The notes beneath the pieces were generated by a model, which saw nothing but the letters and a program-made list of their open reading frames with translations, did no database searches and was not told where the DNA came from. Source: Vibrio astriarenae (GTDB lineage: Bacteria; Pseudomonadota; Gammaproteobacteria; Enterobacterales; Vibrionaceae). Taken from it: a stretch of 64,000 bases of DNA. The stretch is taken from NCBI RefSeq assembly GCF_010587385.1, contig NZ_CP047475.1:1612001-1676000 (forward strand). Direction: 5' to 3'. The stretch's first letter is position 1. The number at the start of each line of letters is the position of its first letter. Both the position numbers and the translations under genes were made by a program. Shown here in pieces: positions 16,968-28,153 of the stretch.

Positions 16968-18461
16968 TTATTGGCCTCCTAACACAGCTTGAATGTACTG
17001 TTGTGGGTCAAGAATTTGATCCGCAGTCATACTTGCAAGGTTCACAAACCATTCAGCGTTGATACCGATAGTCACTGTAATTGCAGCCATCAAAATAATC
17101 GGTAGGAACAAACAGAAACGTTCAGAGTCCGACAATGCTGGTAGAGTTTCTGCTTCTTCTGGAAGTTTCTTCCAAAATGCTTCCGCCCAAATTTTAATCA
17201 TTGAATACATCGTCAACAGACCCACAGCCAGCGATGCAACGACACCAATCCATGCTTCGGCTTCAATACCCGCTTTAATCACGACAAACTTCGCGAAAAA
17301 GCCGGATAGTGGTGGAATACCCGCAAGTGACATAGCAGGAATTGCAAATAAAATCGCCAAGAATGGCTTTGATTTATACAAGCCACCCAAACGAGACAAG
17401 TCATACGTGCCATGTAGGCGGTGCATTACGCCACCAATAAGGAACAGGTTGGTTTTCACCACTATGTGGTGGAACAGGTAAAACACGCCACCCAGGATTG
17501 CTAGCGGAGTAAACAGTGCCAGACCCAAGATCATGTAACCAATCTGACTCACAATATGAAAAGACAGGATACGGCGTACCTCGAACTGCGCAGCGGCACC
17601 AAGTACCCCCGTCACCATAGTAAAGATACCCATCCACATTAGGAGCGTACTATGGGTAAAGGCGATATCACCAATAAAGATAACGCTAAACACACGATAA
17701 AGCGCGTAAACACCGACCTTAGTCAATAGGCCAGCAAAAACTGCTGATATTGCCACTGGTGGCGTATGGTATGAAGCTGGTAGCCAGAAGAATAGTGGGA
17801 ATGCCGCTGCTTTGATACCGAACGCAACCAAGAACAGTAGTGAAATTAACGTGACCACTTCTGGATTATCCGACGCCGCAAGCTTCTGACCTAGGTCCGC
17901 CATATTGAGCGTACCCGCATACGCGTAAAGCAAGCCAATTGCACTTAGGAACAGCGCTGATGACAACAAGTTCAAGGTTACGTACTTCAACGCACCTTCC
18001 ATCTGGCTACGCTCACCACCAAGGATCAACAAGCCAAATGAAGCAACAAGCATAATTTCAAACCATACGTAAAGGTTGAAAATGTCACCTGTTAGGAATG
18101 AGCCGATAACGCCTGCAAGCATAAGGTGAAGCAGCGGGTAAAACCCAAACTTCTCATGCTCTTTTGTCATCGTTGCAAGCGCATAAATTGAAATACAGAA
18201 AGCAACAACAGCGGATACGGTTACCATGACTACTGCAAGTAAGTCAGCCACCAGTGAGATACCGTAAGGGGCTTCCCAATCACCGAGTGTCACTACTTGA
18301 ATTCCATCGGTGTACACCGTTGAGAATAGAGTCACTGCCGCGATAAGCAACGCAAAGTTTGAAAACACACTGATCCAGCGTTGCAGCGTTTGATGCTTCC
18401 ACAGCGTCATAGACAACGCAGCAGCTAGCATCGGGATCAGTACTGGCATTAATAACATCAT
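16968..18461 (-). CDS. mrpD: Mrp Na+/H+ antiporter subunit D
   Basis: Large membrane subunit of 497 residues with about fourteen hydrophobic segments. It is homologous to the NuoL/M/N proton-channel subunits of respiratory complex I. The NuoN-like core motif is seen in [15 protein letters not shown] and in the lysine-bearing [13 protein letters not shown]. MrpD supplies one of the two ion channels of the antiporter. The start overlaps the mrpC stop by four bases (ATGA). Confidence 0.96.
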   Translation of the reverse strand: MMLLMPVLIPMLAAALSMTLWKHQTLQRWISVFSNFALLIAAVTLFSTVYTDGIQVVTLGDWEAPYGISLVADLLAVVMVTVSAVVAFCISIYALATMTKEHEKFGFYPLLHLMLAGVIGSFLTGDIFNLYVWFEIMLVASFGLLILGGERSQMEGALKYVTLNLLSSALFLSAIGLLYAYAGTLNMADLGQKLAASDNPEVVTLISLLFLVAFGIKAAAFPLFFWLPASYHTPPVAISAVFAGLLTKVGVYALYRVFSVIFIGDIAFTHSTLLMWMGIFTMVTGVLGAAAQFEVRRILSFHIVSQIGYMILGLALFTPLAILGGVFYLFHHIVVKTNLFLIGGVMHRLHGTYDLSRLGGLYKSKPFLAILFAIPAMSLAGIPPLSGFFAKFVVIKAGIEAEAWIGVVASLAVGLLTMYSMIKIWAEAFWKKLPEEAETLPALSDSERFCLFLPIILMAAITVTIGINAEWFVNLASMTADQILDPQQYIQAVLGGQ

Positions 18462-18811
18462 AGTTGTGAATCTGTACTCTTCATTTCGTTCATATCGTCA
18501 GCACCTATCACCTTGTAGGCACGTTTGATTAACACCACGGCAAAAGCTAAAACACCGAAACTGATTACGATTGCAGTTAGAATCAGTGCTTGAGGCAATG
18601 GATCAGCAATCTGACCGATCGGTGCATACAGCCCCTCTTGAATGAGAGGAGGCGCGCCACGCACCAAACCACCACCAGTGAAGATAAGTAGATTGGTTGC
18701 GTTTGATAAGATAATCAGACCGATAACCAGTTTAACAACGCTACGGCGTAACATCATATAGAGAGCAGCGGCGTAAAGCGCACCAATCACAAAAGCAAAT
18801 AATGTAGTCAT
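18458..18811 (-). CDS. mrpC: Mrp Na+/H+ antiporter subunit C
   Basis: NuoK-like subunit of 117 residues with three membrane segments. The diagnostic features are [16 protein letters not shown] and [17 protein letters not shown]. It is coupled to mrpD by a four-base overlap and follows mrpB by one base. Confidence 0.95.
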   Translation of the reverse strand: MTTLFAFVIGALYAAALYMMLRRSVVKLVIGLIILSNATNLLIFTGGGLVRGAPPLIQEGLYAPIGQIADPLPQALILTAIVISFGVLAFAVVLIKRAYKVIGADDMNEMKSTDSQL

Positions 18812-18812
18812 G

Positions 18813-19250
18813 TTAATCTTCCTCCAACTGAGCGAGAGAGAACAACAGCGTTGTTACCATACCGATAACAACCAGATAGACACCGATATCAAAGATAAGT
18901 GGTGTACTAATTTTCAGCTCACCTAACCCAGGAACATGCACATACCACCAAACTGCGGTAGCAAACGTGCTGCCTGACTTGATGACACCGACAAAACCAC
19001 TGAGTGTGGCGATAATAAGACCACCACCCATCAAATAGGTACTATCAATACCAATCAGTTTGCGGGTTTGAGTTGCATCAAACGCAAACAAGTGAAGTGC
19101 GAATGCGACTGATGCCACAAGACCAGCGATGAAACCACCACCCGGCTCATCGTGGCCACGAAGAAGCAAAAACACAGAGAACAGCAGAAGCATCGGCAAT
19201 AGAAAACGCGCGACAACCTGCAAAATAAGAGAAGTACTCGTATTATTCAT
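18813..19250 (-). CDS. mrpB: Mrp Na+/H+ antiporter subunit B
   Basis: Membrane subunit of 145 residues with four hydrophobic segments. The motif [17 protein letters not shown] after the first segment is diagnostic of the MnhB family. It is a separate gene here rather than fused to the end of mrpA, so this is the seven-gene type of operon. It follows mrpA by two bases. Confidence 0.95.
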   Translation of the reverse strand: MNNTSTSLILQVVARFLLPMLLLFSVFLLLRGHDEPGGGFIAGLVASVAFALHLFAFDATQTRKLIGIDSTYLMGGGLIIATLSGFVGVIKSGSTFATAVWWYVHVPGLGELKISTPLIFDIGVYLVVIGMVTTLLFSLAQLEED

Positions 19251-19252
19251 GA

Positions 19253-21538
19253 CTAATCCTTCTTCGTTCTAAGCATGGCTGTCACACCAATAGCCGCCAA
19301 CGCCAATACGAAGATCTCACCAAGAGTATCTAGCGCTCGGTAATCAACAAGAATCACGTTAACAATATTGCGACCTTTCGCAATTGGATAGCTGTTTTCA
19401 ATGAGGTAACTGCTGATACCGCCAGGCATTGAGAAATGTACGACCGTCATTAGCAAAGTCGCCATCATTGCACCGAATAATAAAGCAACAACCGTGTCAC
19501 GCCAGCGTACATCTGAGCTCGAAAGCTTCTGGAACTTCGGCAGTTTAAACAGAACCAGTACCAGCATAATCACAGTCAGTGTTTCTATTAGAACCTGTGT
19601 GATTGCAAGGTCTGGTGCACTGAAGAAGACGTAGATCATCGCCATCGCAAAACCGAGTGCACCGATAGCGGCAACCGAGCTTAAACGAACAGAGGTCACA
19701 CATGCATAGGTGATCACAGCAACGATCAGAATCGATACAGCAAGGTCTTTTATAGTTACATCGGAGAAATCAAGATCCCAATGAATACCCACTTTGGTGA
19801 ACAGCGTGTAACCGACTAAAGCGATAGTCGTCAAGAAGATCGTCAAGATATAGTTCGACATATAGCCATTTTGTAGCTTCGCCGTACTCCACTTGGCAAA
19901 CTTAAGCATGTTATCCATGAAGATAAAGTAGCCACTTTCTGGGCCATACTTCAGCATCGGTTGCACTTTTGAAGCCTTCGGTCCCAAGCGGTCCCAGTTC
20001 TTAAACAACAAATAGCCTAGACCCAATGCAAGCAAACTCATCATCAAAGGAACGTTGAAGCCATGCCACAGCGCCAAATCAATATCCGATACTTCGTGAC
20101 CAGATACAGCATTCGCTGCCGATGTCACTAGTGGCGAAACTAGGCTTGGTAGTAAACCAAAAATCAAACCGATGACAGACAACACTGTGAAGCCAAGGCG
20201 TAGGCCCATTGGTGCTTCGTGAGCCGCTTTAGGTGTCGATTTTTTCTCACCCCAGAAAGGCTTAATAACTAACAACCCAGCACAAGCCACAATGAAGATC
20301 GATGTGAGTAACGCCATAAACGCCAACATAGCAGCCCATGGGCTCGACAACACACCCTCAAGCATCATCTCTTTACCGATGAAGCCAAACAGGGGTGGTA
20401 CACCCGCCAGCGCTAATGCTGCTAGAGACATGAATGCGGCTGTATACGGCATTGCCTTGCGTAAACCACCGAGTTCGCGAACATCTTTTGTCCCCGTTTC
20501 ATGGTCAATGGTACCCGCAGCCATGAACAAAGCACCTTTATACAGAGCATGACCAAGAAGGAACACCATTGCAGCAACCAGTGCAGCTTCGGTACCAATA
20601 CCAATGAGCATGGTCAATGTGCCCAATGCCATAATGGTTGAATAAGCCAAGATCTTCTTGAGATCGGTGCTTGTTACCGCCATCGCTGCGCCCAACAACA
20701 TGGTGATCGCACCGATACCTGACAGTAGCATCGTCCATGTATCGTTACCCGCCATTGTCGGTTGTAGACGAGCCATCAAATAGACACCCGCTTTTACCAT
20801 CGTCGCAGAGTGGAGGTATGAACTGACAGGGGTTGGCGCTGCCATTGCGTTTGGCAACCAAAAGTGGAATGGGAATTGAGCAGACTTAGTGAACGTTCCG
20901 CCCAACACTGCCAGCATCATCACTGTAAATAGAGCGTGAGACTGCAGGCTTGTACCTTGAGATAGAATTTCACTGATCTCATAAGTACCTGCCATCATAC
21001 CGAGCATGATGATACCCGCAAGCAGTGCTAGACCACCACCAACGGTAACAAACAGACCTTGAAGGGCTGATTTACGAGAAGATTCTTTTTCGTGGTAGTA
21101 ACCAATCAGCATGTAAGACGTAATACTGGTCAACTCCCAGAAAACGAACATTGCGATCAAGTTGTTTGAAAGCACCACTCCAAGCATCGCGCCCATGAAC
21201 GCCATCAGGTAGGTGAGCAACTTACGTTGATCAGGTTTATGGGCTAAATAGCTACCCGCGTAGATGATTACAAAGAAACCGATTCCCGAAATCAGCAGAG
21301 CGAACATAAGACTCAAACCATCAAGCCAAAAATCCAAACTGATACCCAACGATGGTACCCAGTCGTAGCTGATGAGTTGCGGTCCCTGCCCTGTGACTAC
21401 AGGAAGGTAATTTGTAAAATAGACAAAAAGTGTTGCTGGTAAAATTGCAAGCAACTTACTGGTTCGTTCCCCAAACTGCTTAAAAAGCCAAGGGACGAAG
21501 CCCGCCAGAATAAATCCTGACAGAACTGCAAACAGCAT
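19253..21538 (-). CDS. mrpA: Mrp Na+/H+ antiporter subunit A
   Basis: Largest subunit, homologous to NuoL, with about twenty membrane segments. The proton-channel core is clear ([34 protein letters not shown]). The C-terminal third carries the extra MrpA-specific domains ([22 protein letters not shown] and a final [16 protein letters not shown]). The open frame reaches a TTG at 21568. I place the start at ATG 21538 (761 residues) because GGAGG lies 9 nt before it. First gene of the operon. The upstream 400 bp hold the promoter region, including three TAGGT repeats and the nhaA terminator. Confidence 0.95.
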   Translation of the reverse strand: MLFAVLSGFILAGFVPWLFKQFGERTSKLLAILPATLFVYFTNYLPVVTGQGPQLISYDWVPSLGISLDFWLDGLSLMFALLISGIGFFVIIYAGSYLAHKPDQRKLLTYLMAFMGAMLGVVLSNNLIAMFVFWELTSITSYMLIGYYHEKESSRKSALQGLFVTVGGGLALLAGIIMLGMMAGTYEISEILSQGTSLQSHALFTVMMLAVLGGTFTKSAQFPFHFWLPNAMAAPTPVSSYLHSATMVKAGVYLMARLQPTMAGNDTWTMLLSGIGAITMLLGAAMAVTSTDLKKILAYSTIMALGTLTMLIGIGTEAALVAAMVFLLGHALYKGALFMAAGTIDHETGTKDVRELGGLRKAMPYTAAFMSLAALALAGVPPLFGFIGKEMMLEGVLSSPWAAMLAFMALLTSIFIVACAGLLVIKPFWGEKKSTPKAAHEAPMGLRLGFTVLSVIGLIFGLLPSLVSPLVTSAANAVSGHEVSDIDLALWHGFNVPLMMSLLALGLGYLLFKNWDRLGPKASKVQPMLKYGPESGYFIFMDNMLKFAKWSTAKLQNGYMSNYILTIFLTTIALVGYTLFTKVGIHWDLDFSDVTIKDLAVSILIVAVITYACVTSVRLSSVAAIGALGFAMAMIYVFFSAPDLAITQVLIETLTVIMLVLVLFKLPKFQKLSSSDVRWRDTVVALLFGAMMATLLMTVVHFSMPGGISSYLIENSYPIAKGRNIVNVILVDYRALDTLGEIFVLALAAIGVTAMLRTKKD

Positions 21539-21938
21539 TAATGAAAGCCTCCATTTACCCTCTCGCAAAGCGAAGAAGGTTTTTCCTCAAAATAACCAAG
21601 AAAATCAGTCCTCGATTTTCCTTTACCTTGTCCGATAATTGTTACTGTAGTTAACACTACTTTATTGTTATTTGTCTGACCTAAGTTAATAGGTTGACGT
21701 AGGTCAAATTTTAGGTTGATCACACCAATAAAGATATTCGCTTGTTATGAGGTAACACCTCGATAAAACCTACATTAATGACCGAAAACAACGCAATTAT
21801 TATATTCAACAACATTTCGTTTACAAATCAGTGTAACTCGAAATAATCAGAATAAATATTAAAAAAAAAGCTATAACATGAAGTTATAGCTTTTGAATCG
21901 ATATTGAGTGTAATTATGTACTTGTTAGCATCACTGCC
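21539..21938. promoter_or_regulatory. mrp promoter region with TAGGT repeats
   Basis: This 400-bp gap holds three direct repeats, TAGGTTGA (21690-21697), TAGGTCAA (21700-21707) and TAGGTTGA (21712-21719). TGACCTA at 21677-21683 forms an inverted repeat with the middle copy. The repeats lie about 150-180 bp upstream of mrpA and would suit an activator or repressor of the antiporter operon. No open frame here is credible. The nhaA terminator occupies 21861-21894. Confidence 0.45.
21861..21894 (-). terminator. Terminator of nhaA
   Basis: On the minus strand AAAAGCTATAACTT-CATG... folds as AGCTATAACTT / ATGTTATAGCT and runs into nine T. It separates nhaA from the mrp operon. Confidence 0.88.
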
Positions 21939-23114
21939 TTAATCCTGAAGGACTGCTTGAGTGTTTGGTCTCAGTGCCCACCACAAAATGGTAAAGCCAG
22001 TGACTGCTGAAAGGCTCGAGCCCATCAAAATGCCGAGCCTTGCATAAGTCTCGAACGTTAGTGTCTCACCCGTGAAAGCAAGTGAGGAGATGAATATCGA
22101 CATGGTAAAGCCAATACCACACAGAACAGACACAGCGATGACTTGACCAAAATTGGTACCCGCAGGGAGTTTAGCCACACCGAACTTTATCGCTAACCAA
22201 CAGAAAGTGGTAATGCCTATGGGCTTACCTATTAACAGGCCCATCGCTATTCCCATAGGAACCATTGACGTCATGCCTGCCATAGAGACATCTGTTAGCG
22301 TGATACCAGCATTAGTTAAAGCAAATAGAGGCAAAATGATAAACACCACGTAAGGGTTCAATTTGTGCTCTAAAACCTCGAGTGGCGCCAATGGCTTGGT
22401 GTAGTCTTCTTTCTTCAAACGAAGTGGAATTGCAAAACCAACTAGAACACCGGCTATCGTCGCATGTATACCAGAAGCCATTACCGCAGCCCACAAAATC
22501 AACCCTACTACCATATACGCAGCCAAAGAGTGTACTTTTTGCATATTCATGTAAAAAAGCAAACACGTCGAGGCCACTGCGGCAAGTAAGGCGATGGTAG
22601 AAAGATCACTCGTATAGAAAAGAGCAATAATAACGATCGCTCCCAAGTCATCAATGATTGCCAAAGCAAGCAAGAACACCTTTAGATTGACGGGTACTCT
22701 ATCTCCAAGTAGTGCCATTACTCCTAGCGCAAAAGCGATATCGGTTGCTGCCGGGATTGCCCATCCTGCCAATGCTTCAGGATTCTGGTAGTTAAAAAGG
22801 ACGTAGATAAGAGCGGGAACTACCATGCCACCTAGAGCAGCGATTGCTGGAAACAGCGCCATTTCTTTGGTTTTAAGCGCACCTTGTAAAAGTTCGCGCT
22901 TTACCTCTAAACCAATCAGAAGGAAAAATATCGCCATTAAGCCATCATTGATCCAGTGACTGATCGGCATACCGAGAAAGTAGCTGTGGAGAAAAGCGTG
23001 ATAAATATCACTAAAAGAACTATTTGCCAAGGTCATCGCTGCGATAGTTGCTATTACTAGTAGCACACCACCAGATGACTCGGACTTCACAAAATTACGT
23101 AATACCTTTACCAT
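21939..23114 (-). CDS. nhaA: NhaA Na+/H+ antiporter
   Basis: Electrogenic antiporter that exchanges one Na+ for two H+, active at alkaline pH. The protein has twelve membrane segments. The two adjacent aspartates of the transport site are in [16 protein letters not shown], and the pH-sensing N-terminal region includes [14 protein letters not shown] chose ATG 23114 (391 residues) over the upstream GTG at 23150, since AAGGA lies between them and the family normally begins near this point. It lies just upstream of the mrp operon on the same strand but has its own terminator. A hairpin CTGGTG-aaaaa-CACCAG at 23184-23200 lies in its leader. Confidence 0.96.
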   Translation of the reverse strand: MVKVLRNFVKSESSGGVLLVIATIAAMTLANSSFSDIYHAFLHSYFLGMPISHWINDGLMAIFFLLIGLEVKRELLQGALKTKEMALFPAIAALGGMVVPALIYVLFNYQNPEALAGWAIPAATDIAFALGVMALLGDRVPVNLKVFLLALAIIDDLGAIVIIALFYTSDLSTIALLAAVASTCLLFYMNMQKVHSLAAYMVVGLILWAAVMASGIHATIAGVLVGFAIPLRLKKEDYTKPLAPLEVLEHKLNPYVVFIILPLFALTNAGITLTDVSMAGMTSMVPMGIAMGLLIGKPIGITTFCWLAIKFGVAKLPAGTNFGQVIAVSVLCGIGFTMSIFISSLAFTGETLTFETYARLGILMGSSLSAVTGFTILWWALRPNTQAVLQD

Positions 23115-23287
23115 AATCTTTGCATTCCTTGTTATAAAAAGTCTTTTCACTTGAGTGAATTAGACTAACGAAAAACCCCTAAACTGGTGAAAAACACCAG
23201 AGTAGAGTGTAGCTCGCTATGGAAAGCAAAGTTACAAATGTTGTCGCACTGTTACATTTGATTACAATTTTATATTGGATAATTTCA

Positions 23288-25741
23288 TTAAAGAGAATCT
23301 CTCAGAGATTGCATTGGTGTTTGGCGCAATAATCGAGCAACGGGAAGTACTCCCGCAATCACCAACGCGACCAAAGCGAGCCCAATAGTATGGAGATAAA
23401 TCTCCGGCTCAAAATGAAGTTGTAACGTCCAGCCAAATGATTGTCGAATAATAATATCAACCACCAACTGCGCAAGCGTTAAGCCAAGTGGAACTGCGAT
23501 CAGGATTGAGATTAGCCCAAACACCAATAGCTGCAAGCCACCCACAAAGACCAGCTCTTTGCCAGAAATACCAAAGCAGCGTAGCAGAGAGAACTGCTTC
23601 TGACGGGAAGACTCCCCTGCTAGGGTTGCAAAGAAAATACCGACGATGGCGATAATCAATGTGATGTTACCTAAGGTGTCTGCAATAACAAACGTTCGGT
23701 CAAATGCGGTCAAGGCCTGCATATGAATTGTCTTGTTGTTGACGATTCTATCGCCACCCAAGTCAAAGTTTTGGATCAAACGACGTTTTAACTCTCGCTT
23801 GTCACCGGTATCGGTCAGGTTTACGCCCAGCGTAATATTACCCTGCCCTTCGTAAGCCGCTAACCAGTTTCGGTGGGACATCACGACTTGATTGAATGGA
23901 TTGCCATAATCATAGTAGACGCCAGTAACCAGCCACCCATCACCAAATTCAGCACCAAGGTTGATGTAATCTCCTGGTCGAATATTTAGCTTGAGCGACA
24001 TTGACTCACTGACCATCACACCACGAGAGTAGTGAAGATTTTGCCAATATTTTGGAATGCCCAACTTCACGGCGAGTGCGTCATGTTCACCTTGAGACGT
24101 ACCCGTACTCACCACTTGAGCCTGACCTAAGTCAGTAGCGACATCACGCTCCCAACGCCACCAGACTTCATCCACTTCAGGCTGCGCTTTAAGCCAACGA
24201 CTTAATGTTGGAGCAGTTTTGGCGTATGGATATACATAAACGTCGGACGCCAATTTTTGCGTTAGCCACTCGTCGGTTGTATGTCTGAAACTACCAACAA
24301 GCGTTTCTACACCAATATTCGCTGCCATTGACAGCATAAAGGCCATTGTCGCCACGCCTCGATAACCCATACTGGCAGCCGCATCTGCAAAGAACCAGCG
24401 AACTTTCACCCAGCGCAAGCTAAATGAGAAGCTTTGGAATAAGTGCCAAAGTAAAAATGGCGTAAACATTGCGACGCTGAGAAGCATTAGCGTAATAATG
24501 GCGAAGCCCGACTCATAAGAGTCTGGAGCTTGGAAAATGGCGATAGCAGCAACGGTAAAAATACACGACAACGCAGCTTGCAATGTAAACTCACGCCCTG
24601 CGAATCTAACAAGTGACAGCTTCGACGTTAAACGTATTGGCTGGGAACGTAATAAGCGTACCAGCGGCCATGCACACGCAAGCGTTGCTCCAATTCCTGT
24701 TAATACTAAGCTGTATAAGCCGATATTCCATGACCAACTTACCGTTAGGCTCATACTCGCCCCATACAAGTAACCTAGGCCTGAAGACACCGACGGTATC
24801 AACTGATTTGCCAGAATCAAACCGAAGCCATTACCAACCACCCAGCAAACAGTAACCAGTACAGACAATTCAATTAACATCGCCTGCGCGAGCTGTAGGT
24901 TCGATACACCTAGTTGACGCAGCGAGCCAACTAATGTTTGTCGCTGAATCATGGATAATGAAATTGCTTGATAGAAGATAAACAAGCCGACCAGAAATGA
25001 CAGCATGCCTAACGCTTTCAAGTTCATATGGAAAGCTTGAGTGATAGATTCTAGCTCTGCACGTGAGTTACGTGTCAACATAACGCCATCAGGTAGTCGC
25101 GCTTTGAGGATGGTGAGTTTATCGACCGACATCTCACCGCATCCAATCAAGGTCAAATCACTATTGCGTTGTAGACCTCTAAGCAGTTCGATATCAGCAA
25201 CGATTTGCGAACTGTTTAAGACTTCTTCTGTGTCGATAATCACTGGGCCAATGAAGGTATCATCGTCCATTCTGACCAACGACCCTGAGCTCCAGTTCAT
25301 GAAGTCAGCAAAATCGTTGCTAACGAGAATTGGAAATGGGTGTGTTGCCCTCGGAAGATGAGGGGCTTCGGCAATCTCAAAGCGCTGATTAAAACGCTTC
25401 ATAAATAATGGGTCAACGCCAACTATATTCAGCTCTTCACCTTCAGCGGAACGCAAGCTTACAACGTCAAATGGCGTGCATTGCTCGAAGGCTTCATCAC
25501 GTAGCTCTGAATAAAGTGACTTAGGCAGAATGCCATTCGGTTCAGTTGTGCGAATCAGGTAAGGAATAGGACTAGAAAATAGCTGATCGCCATTCTCATA
25601 ACTCTCACGAGCGTGGTTGTTGATAGCTGTGACACCGACTAGCAGCGATACCCCAAGAATAAGACCAAGTGCGACGAGAATAACTTGGAAAGGGTGACGA
25701 TGATAGTGACCGAGTAGTGCCTTAACTACGGGCCATGACAT
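23288..25741 (-). CDS. FtsX-type ABC transporter permease (YbbP-like)
   Basis: Large membrane protein of 817 residues with one N-terminal segment, a big periplasmic domain, and two FtsX-type four-segment blocks (about residues 225-450 and 690-815). This is the type VII ABC layout of E. coli YbbP. Such proteins transmit force across the membrane or extract lipids and hydrophobic molecules rather than importing solutes. I chose ATG 25741 because GGGAGGA lies 7 nt upstream, while the longer frame from 25798 is embedded in the ATPase gene. The start overlaps the ATPase stop by 20 bp. Substrate unknown. Confidence 0.88.
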   Translation of the reverse strand: MSWPVVKALLGHYHRHPFQVILVALGLILGVSLLVGVTAINNHARESYENGDQLFSSPIPYLIRTTEPNGILPKSLYSELRDEAFEQCTPFDVVSLRSAEGEELNIVGVDPLFMKRFNQRFEIAEAPHLPRATHPFPILVSNDFADFMNWSSGSLVRMDDDTFIGPVIIDTEEVLNSSQIVADIELLRGLQRNSDLTLIGCGEMSVDKLTILKARLPDGVMLTRNSRAELESITQAFHMNLKALGMLSFLVGLFIFYQAISLSMIQRQTLVGSLRQLGVSNLQLAQAMLIELSVLVTVCWVVGNGFGLILANQLIPSVSSGLGYLYGASMSLTVSWSWNIGLYSLVLTGIGATLACAWPLVRLLRSQPIRLTSKLSLVRFAGREFTLQAALSCIFTVAAIAIFQAPDSYESGFAIITLMLLSVAMFTPFLLWHLFQSFSFSLRWVKVRWFFADAAASMGYRGVATMAFMLSMAANIGVETLVGSFRHTTDEWLTQKLASDVYVYPYAKTAPTLSRWLKAQPEVDEVWWRWERDVATDLGQAQVVSTGTSQGEHDALAVKLGIPKYWQNLHYSRGVMVSESMSLKLNIRPGDYINLGAEFGDGWLVTGVYYDYGNPFNQVVMSHRNWLAAYEGQGNITLGVNLTDTGDKRELKRRLIQNFDLGGDRIVNNKTIHMQALTAFDRTFVIADTLGNITLIIAIVGIFFATLAGESSRQKQFSLLRCFGISGKELVFVGGLQLLVFGLISILIAVPLGLTLAQLVVDIIIRQSFGWTLQLHFEPEIYLHTIGLALVALVIAGVLPVARLLRQTPMQSLRDSL

Positions 25742-26393
25742 GCAGCTGTCCTCCCTGCAAACGTACACGCCCTGAAAGATGGTTCGCGACTTTCTCACTG
25801 TGTGTAACCAGCAACAAAGTACACTCTAAATCACGAGTCAAGTTTGTTAACAAACGCATGACGGCTTCCGCGTTGCGCTCATCTAGGCTACCTGTTGGCT
25901 CATCAGCTAGGAGCACCTTTGGCTCTAAATAGAGAGCGCGGGCAATGGCTGCTCGTTGTTGCTGACCGCCTGAAATTTCTTCTGGATAACGCCCTAATAA
26001 AGGCATAAGGTCCAGGACAGATAGAATCTGGCGCCACAGCCCCTGGTCTTCGGGTAAGCCCTTTAACTGTCGACAGAAGCGAATGTTGTCAGCGATATTT
26101 AGTGTAGGGAGGAGATTGTATTGCTGGAAGATAAGGCCGATGTTGTTACGGCGGTATGCGGTTCGTTGATGCTCTTGCGCATCATGCATATTGAAATTGG
26201 GGAATATGACTTGTCCGTCATCGACAGTGTCCAAGCCAGCGATTAAGTTGAGTAACGTACTTTTACCTGAACCACTCTCACCCATCAAAGCCATCTGCTC
26301 ACCTTGAGCCAACGTCAATTCTGCTCCTTGCAGGACAGGGTAAAATTCTCCCCCATCGACATATCCTTTGCTTAAGTTGGTCAGTTGTAACAT
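25722..26393 (-). CDS. ABC transporter ATPase of LolD/YbbA type
   Basis: ATP-binding subunit of 223 residues. Walker A is GESGSGKST, the signature is SGGQQQR, Walker B is VLLADEPTG, and the H-loop is VTHS. The short length and sequence place it with LolD/MacB/YbbA ATPases that pair with FtsX-type permeases. The permease gene overlaps its 3' end by 20 bp, so the two form one transporter. A CRP-like palindrome lies 65-95 bp upstream. Confidence 0.93.
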   Translation of the reverse strand: MLQLTNLSKGYVDGGEFYPVLQGAELTLAQGEQMALMGESGSGKSTLLNLIAGLDTVDDGQVIFPNFNMHDAQEHQRTAYRRNNIGLIFQQYNLLPTLNIADNIRFCRQLKGLPEDQGLWRQILSVLDLMPLLGRYPEEISGGQQQRAAIARALYLEPKVLLADEPTGSLDERNAEAVMRLLTNLTRDLECTLLLVTHSEKVANHLSGRVRLQGGQLHVMARS

Positions 26394-26457
26394 TAAACCG
26401 CTCGTGTGATGACTTTTCTTCGGAGTGAGAATCTACACTAAAATCCATCAACTAGGA

Positions 26458-26487
26458 AGCATTTTGCACACTAGATCACAAAATGCT
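26458..26487. promoter_or_regulatory. CRP-like inverted repeat before the YbbAP-like operon
   Basis: Arms AGCATTTTG and CAAAATGCT (26458-26466 and 26479-26487) flank a core that reads TGTGATCTAG on the minus strand. This equals the left ten bases of the CRP consensus core, but the right half (GTGCA) is poor. No T-run follows, so it is not a terminator. It lies about 65 bp before the ATPase start. Confidence 0.4.
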
Positions 26488-26595
26488 CAACCTTAAATGT
26501 CAAAGCACGTAGTACACCGCAAATGATTGATTTACCGAGTTGATTAAAGTTAGCACGATCATTCAGAAACACCATCACTTCGTAGTACATGTGCC

Positions 26596-27966
26596 TTAAA
26601 GCAGGTTTTTAATCCATTTGCGGCTTTTGATTCTAGGTATCGACCCTATCCACTTAACCACTTCTTCAAGCAAAAACAACAAGTATACCCACTCAGGCGG
26701 CCAGCCAAGCAGCGCCGCAGCGAGGGCTGCGCAAGGAATACCAATAAGCCACTGAGCAACGAGATCTTGATATAGGCAAAATTTAACGTCACCACCCGCT
26801 CGCAAAATCCCATTAATCGCCATCATAGGAACGGAACGAACAAAAATGCCGATACACATTATAATCATGAATTTATCAGACAAGGCTCGTGTATCAGGAG
26901 TTAAAGCGCTGAATGCATCCAAGATTGGCACTCTGAGCAAATAGACCGCTAATGCAACCAATAACGACACAGAGACGTTGATGACCGTAATACCTATCGC
27001 TTGATAGTACACGTCATCAAATTTTTTGGCGCCCAGTTGATTACCAACCAGTACCGCACCAGAAGTAGATAAGCCAATCATCAAAGCCAAAGACATAGAC
27101 TCAATCGGCGTCATCACAGCTAATGCCGCCAAACCTTGAACCCCTGTCTGGCCCATAATAGCTTGATAAGCGAAAAGGCCTCCCGACCACGCCAAGAAGT
27201 TGAATGTGGTGGGTAGAGAAAGAGAAAGAAACTTAGTCACCTTCTCTTTGTTTATCACCGCAATAATATCTTCACGCCCAAAGGCCAATAGGTGCTTTTT
27301 CCCATAGAGGTAACCGTATAAGCACGCGATCTCTATGAAACCACTGATAACAGTTGCCACTGCAGCACCCACAATACCCAATTTAGGGAAGCCTAAATTA
27401 CCGAAAATCAGAACCCAGCTAAAAAAGATATTCGCGACAATGCCCACGCCACTGAACAAGGTACTCAAACCCGGTTTGTGTACGGCTCGTAAACCCACCG
27501 CCATACTCGCACCACAAGCCACCACAAACATGGTTACCGAAGTGATAATAAGATACTGAGCTCCCAACTCTATCACTTGTTGTGAGTCTGTCGTGACCGC
27601 CATAATTTGGTGAGGAAACAGGATGAATATCGCGACAGTCACCGCAGCAAATGCCATCGAAACTAACCAGGTTAATGCGGTACTTTGTCTCACACCTTCC
27701 CTATTACCACTGCCCCAATACTGAGCCGTAAGCAGTGCGCCCCCTGTTGTAACCCCCACCAGCATGATCGTAGAAACAAATGTCGCTCGTGCGGCGATGC
27801 CTACTGCTGCAATTTCGTACTCTCCCAGTTGCCCCAACATCATGACATCGACTAAGCTTCGACTAGAAAACATGATATTTTGCAATGTGATAGGTAACGC
27901 AATCGCAATCAGTTTGCGTAAAAAGTCTTTATCAAGATGGCGTAACACTAAAGCGTATGTAGACAC
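26596..27966 (-). CDS. MATE-family exporter
   Basis: Inner-membrane antiporter of 456 residues with about twelve hydrophobic segments. It opens with IAIALPITLQNIMFSSRSLVDVMMLGQLG, the NorM/DinF-like first helix pair. It starts at GTG 27966 with GAGG four bases upstream. The usual role is Na+- or H+-driven export of toxic cations or metabolites. It differs clearly from the MATE protein at 5168, so this is not a recent duplication. It is divergent from the DUF2867 gene across 187 bp and reads toward the ABC operon. Confidence 0.9.
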   Translation of the reverse strand: MSTYALVLRHLDKDFLRKLIAIALPITLQNIMFSSRSLVDVMMLGQLGEYEIAAVGIAARATFVSTIMLVGVTTGGALLTAQYWGSGNREGVRQSTALTWLVSMAFAAVTVAIFILFPHQIMAVTTDSQQVIELGAQYLIITSVTMFVVACGASMAVGLRAVHKPGLSTLFSGVGIVANIFFSWVLIFGNLGFPKLGIVGAAVATVISGFIEIACLYGYLYGKKHLLAFGREDIIAVINKEKVTKFLSLSLPTTFNFLAWSGGLFAYQAIMGQTGVQGLAALAVMTPIESMSLALMIGLSTSGAVLVGNQLGAKKFDDVYYQAIGITVINVSVSLLVALAVYLLRVPILDAFSALTPDTRALSDKFMIIMCIGIFVRSVPMMAINGILRAGGDVKFCLYQDLVAQWLIGIPCAALAAALLGWPPEWVYLLFLLEEVVKWIGSIPRIKSRKWIKNLL

Positions 27967-28153
27967 ACTACCTCACTCTGAGAACAAAATGGTTAAGGGG
28001 GGAGAGACGAATCATTAGTTCGGTATACGCAAAGTATACGCCCGAAATCGCTGGTAAGTGAATCATTTCTTTTTGAACATTGATTACGATATTTTGTTAT
28101 TGATGACAGAGAGTTATTGACGAAAGATAGTTAGGTCTAAGGAGTGACCATCA

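Noticed and set aside
20422..20738. Small frames opposite or out of frame in mrpA and other long genes.
   Set aside because: They are shadows of real genes in other frames with no independent signal.
5168..27966. The two MATE genes as a recent duplication.
   Set aside because: Their sequences differ along the whole length apart from family motifs.
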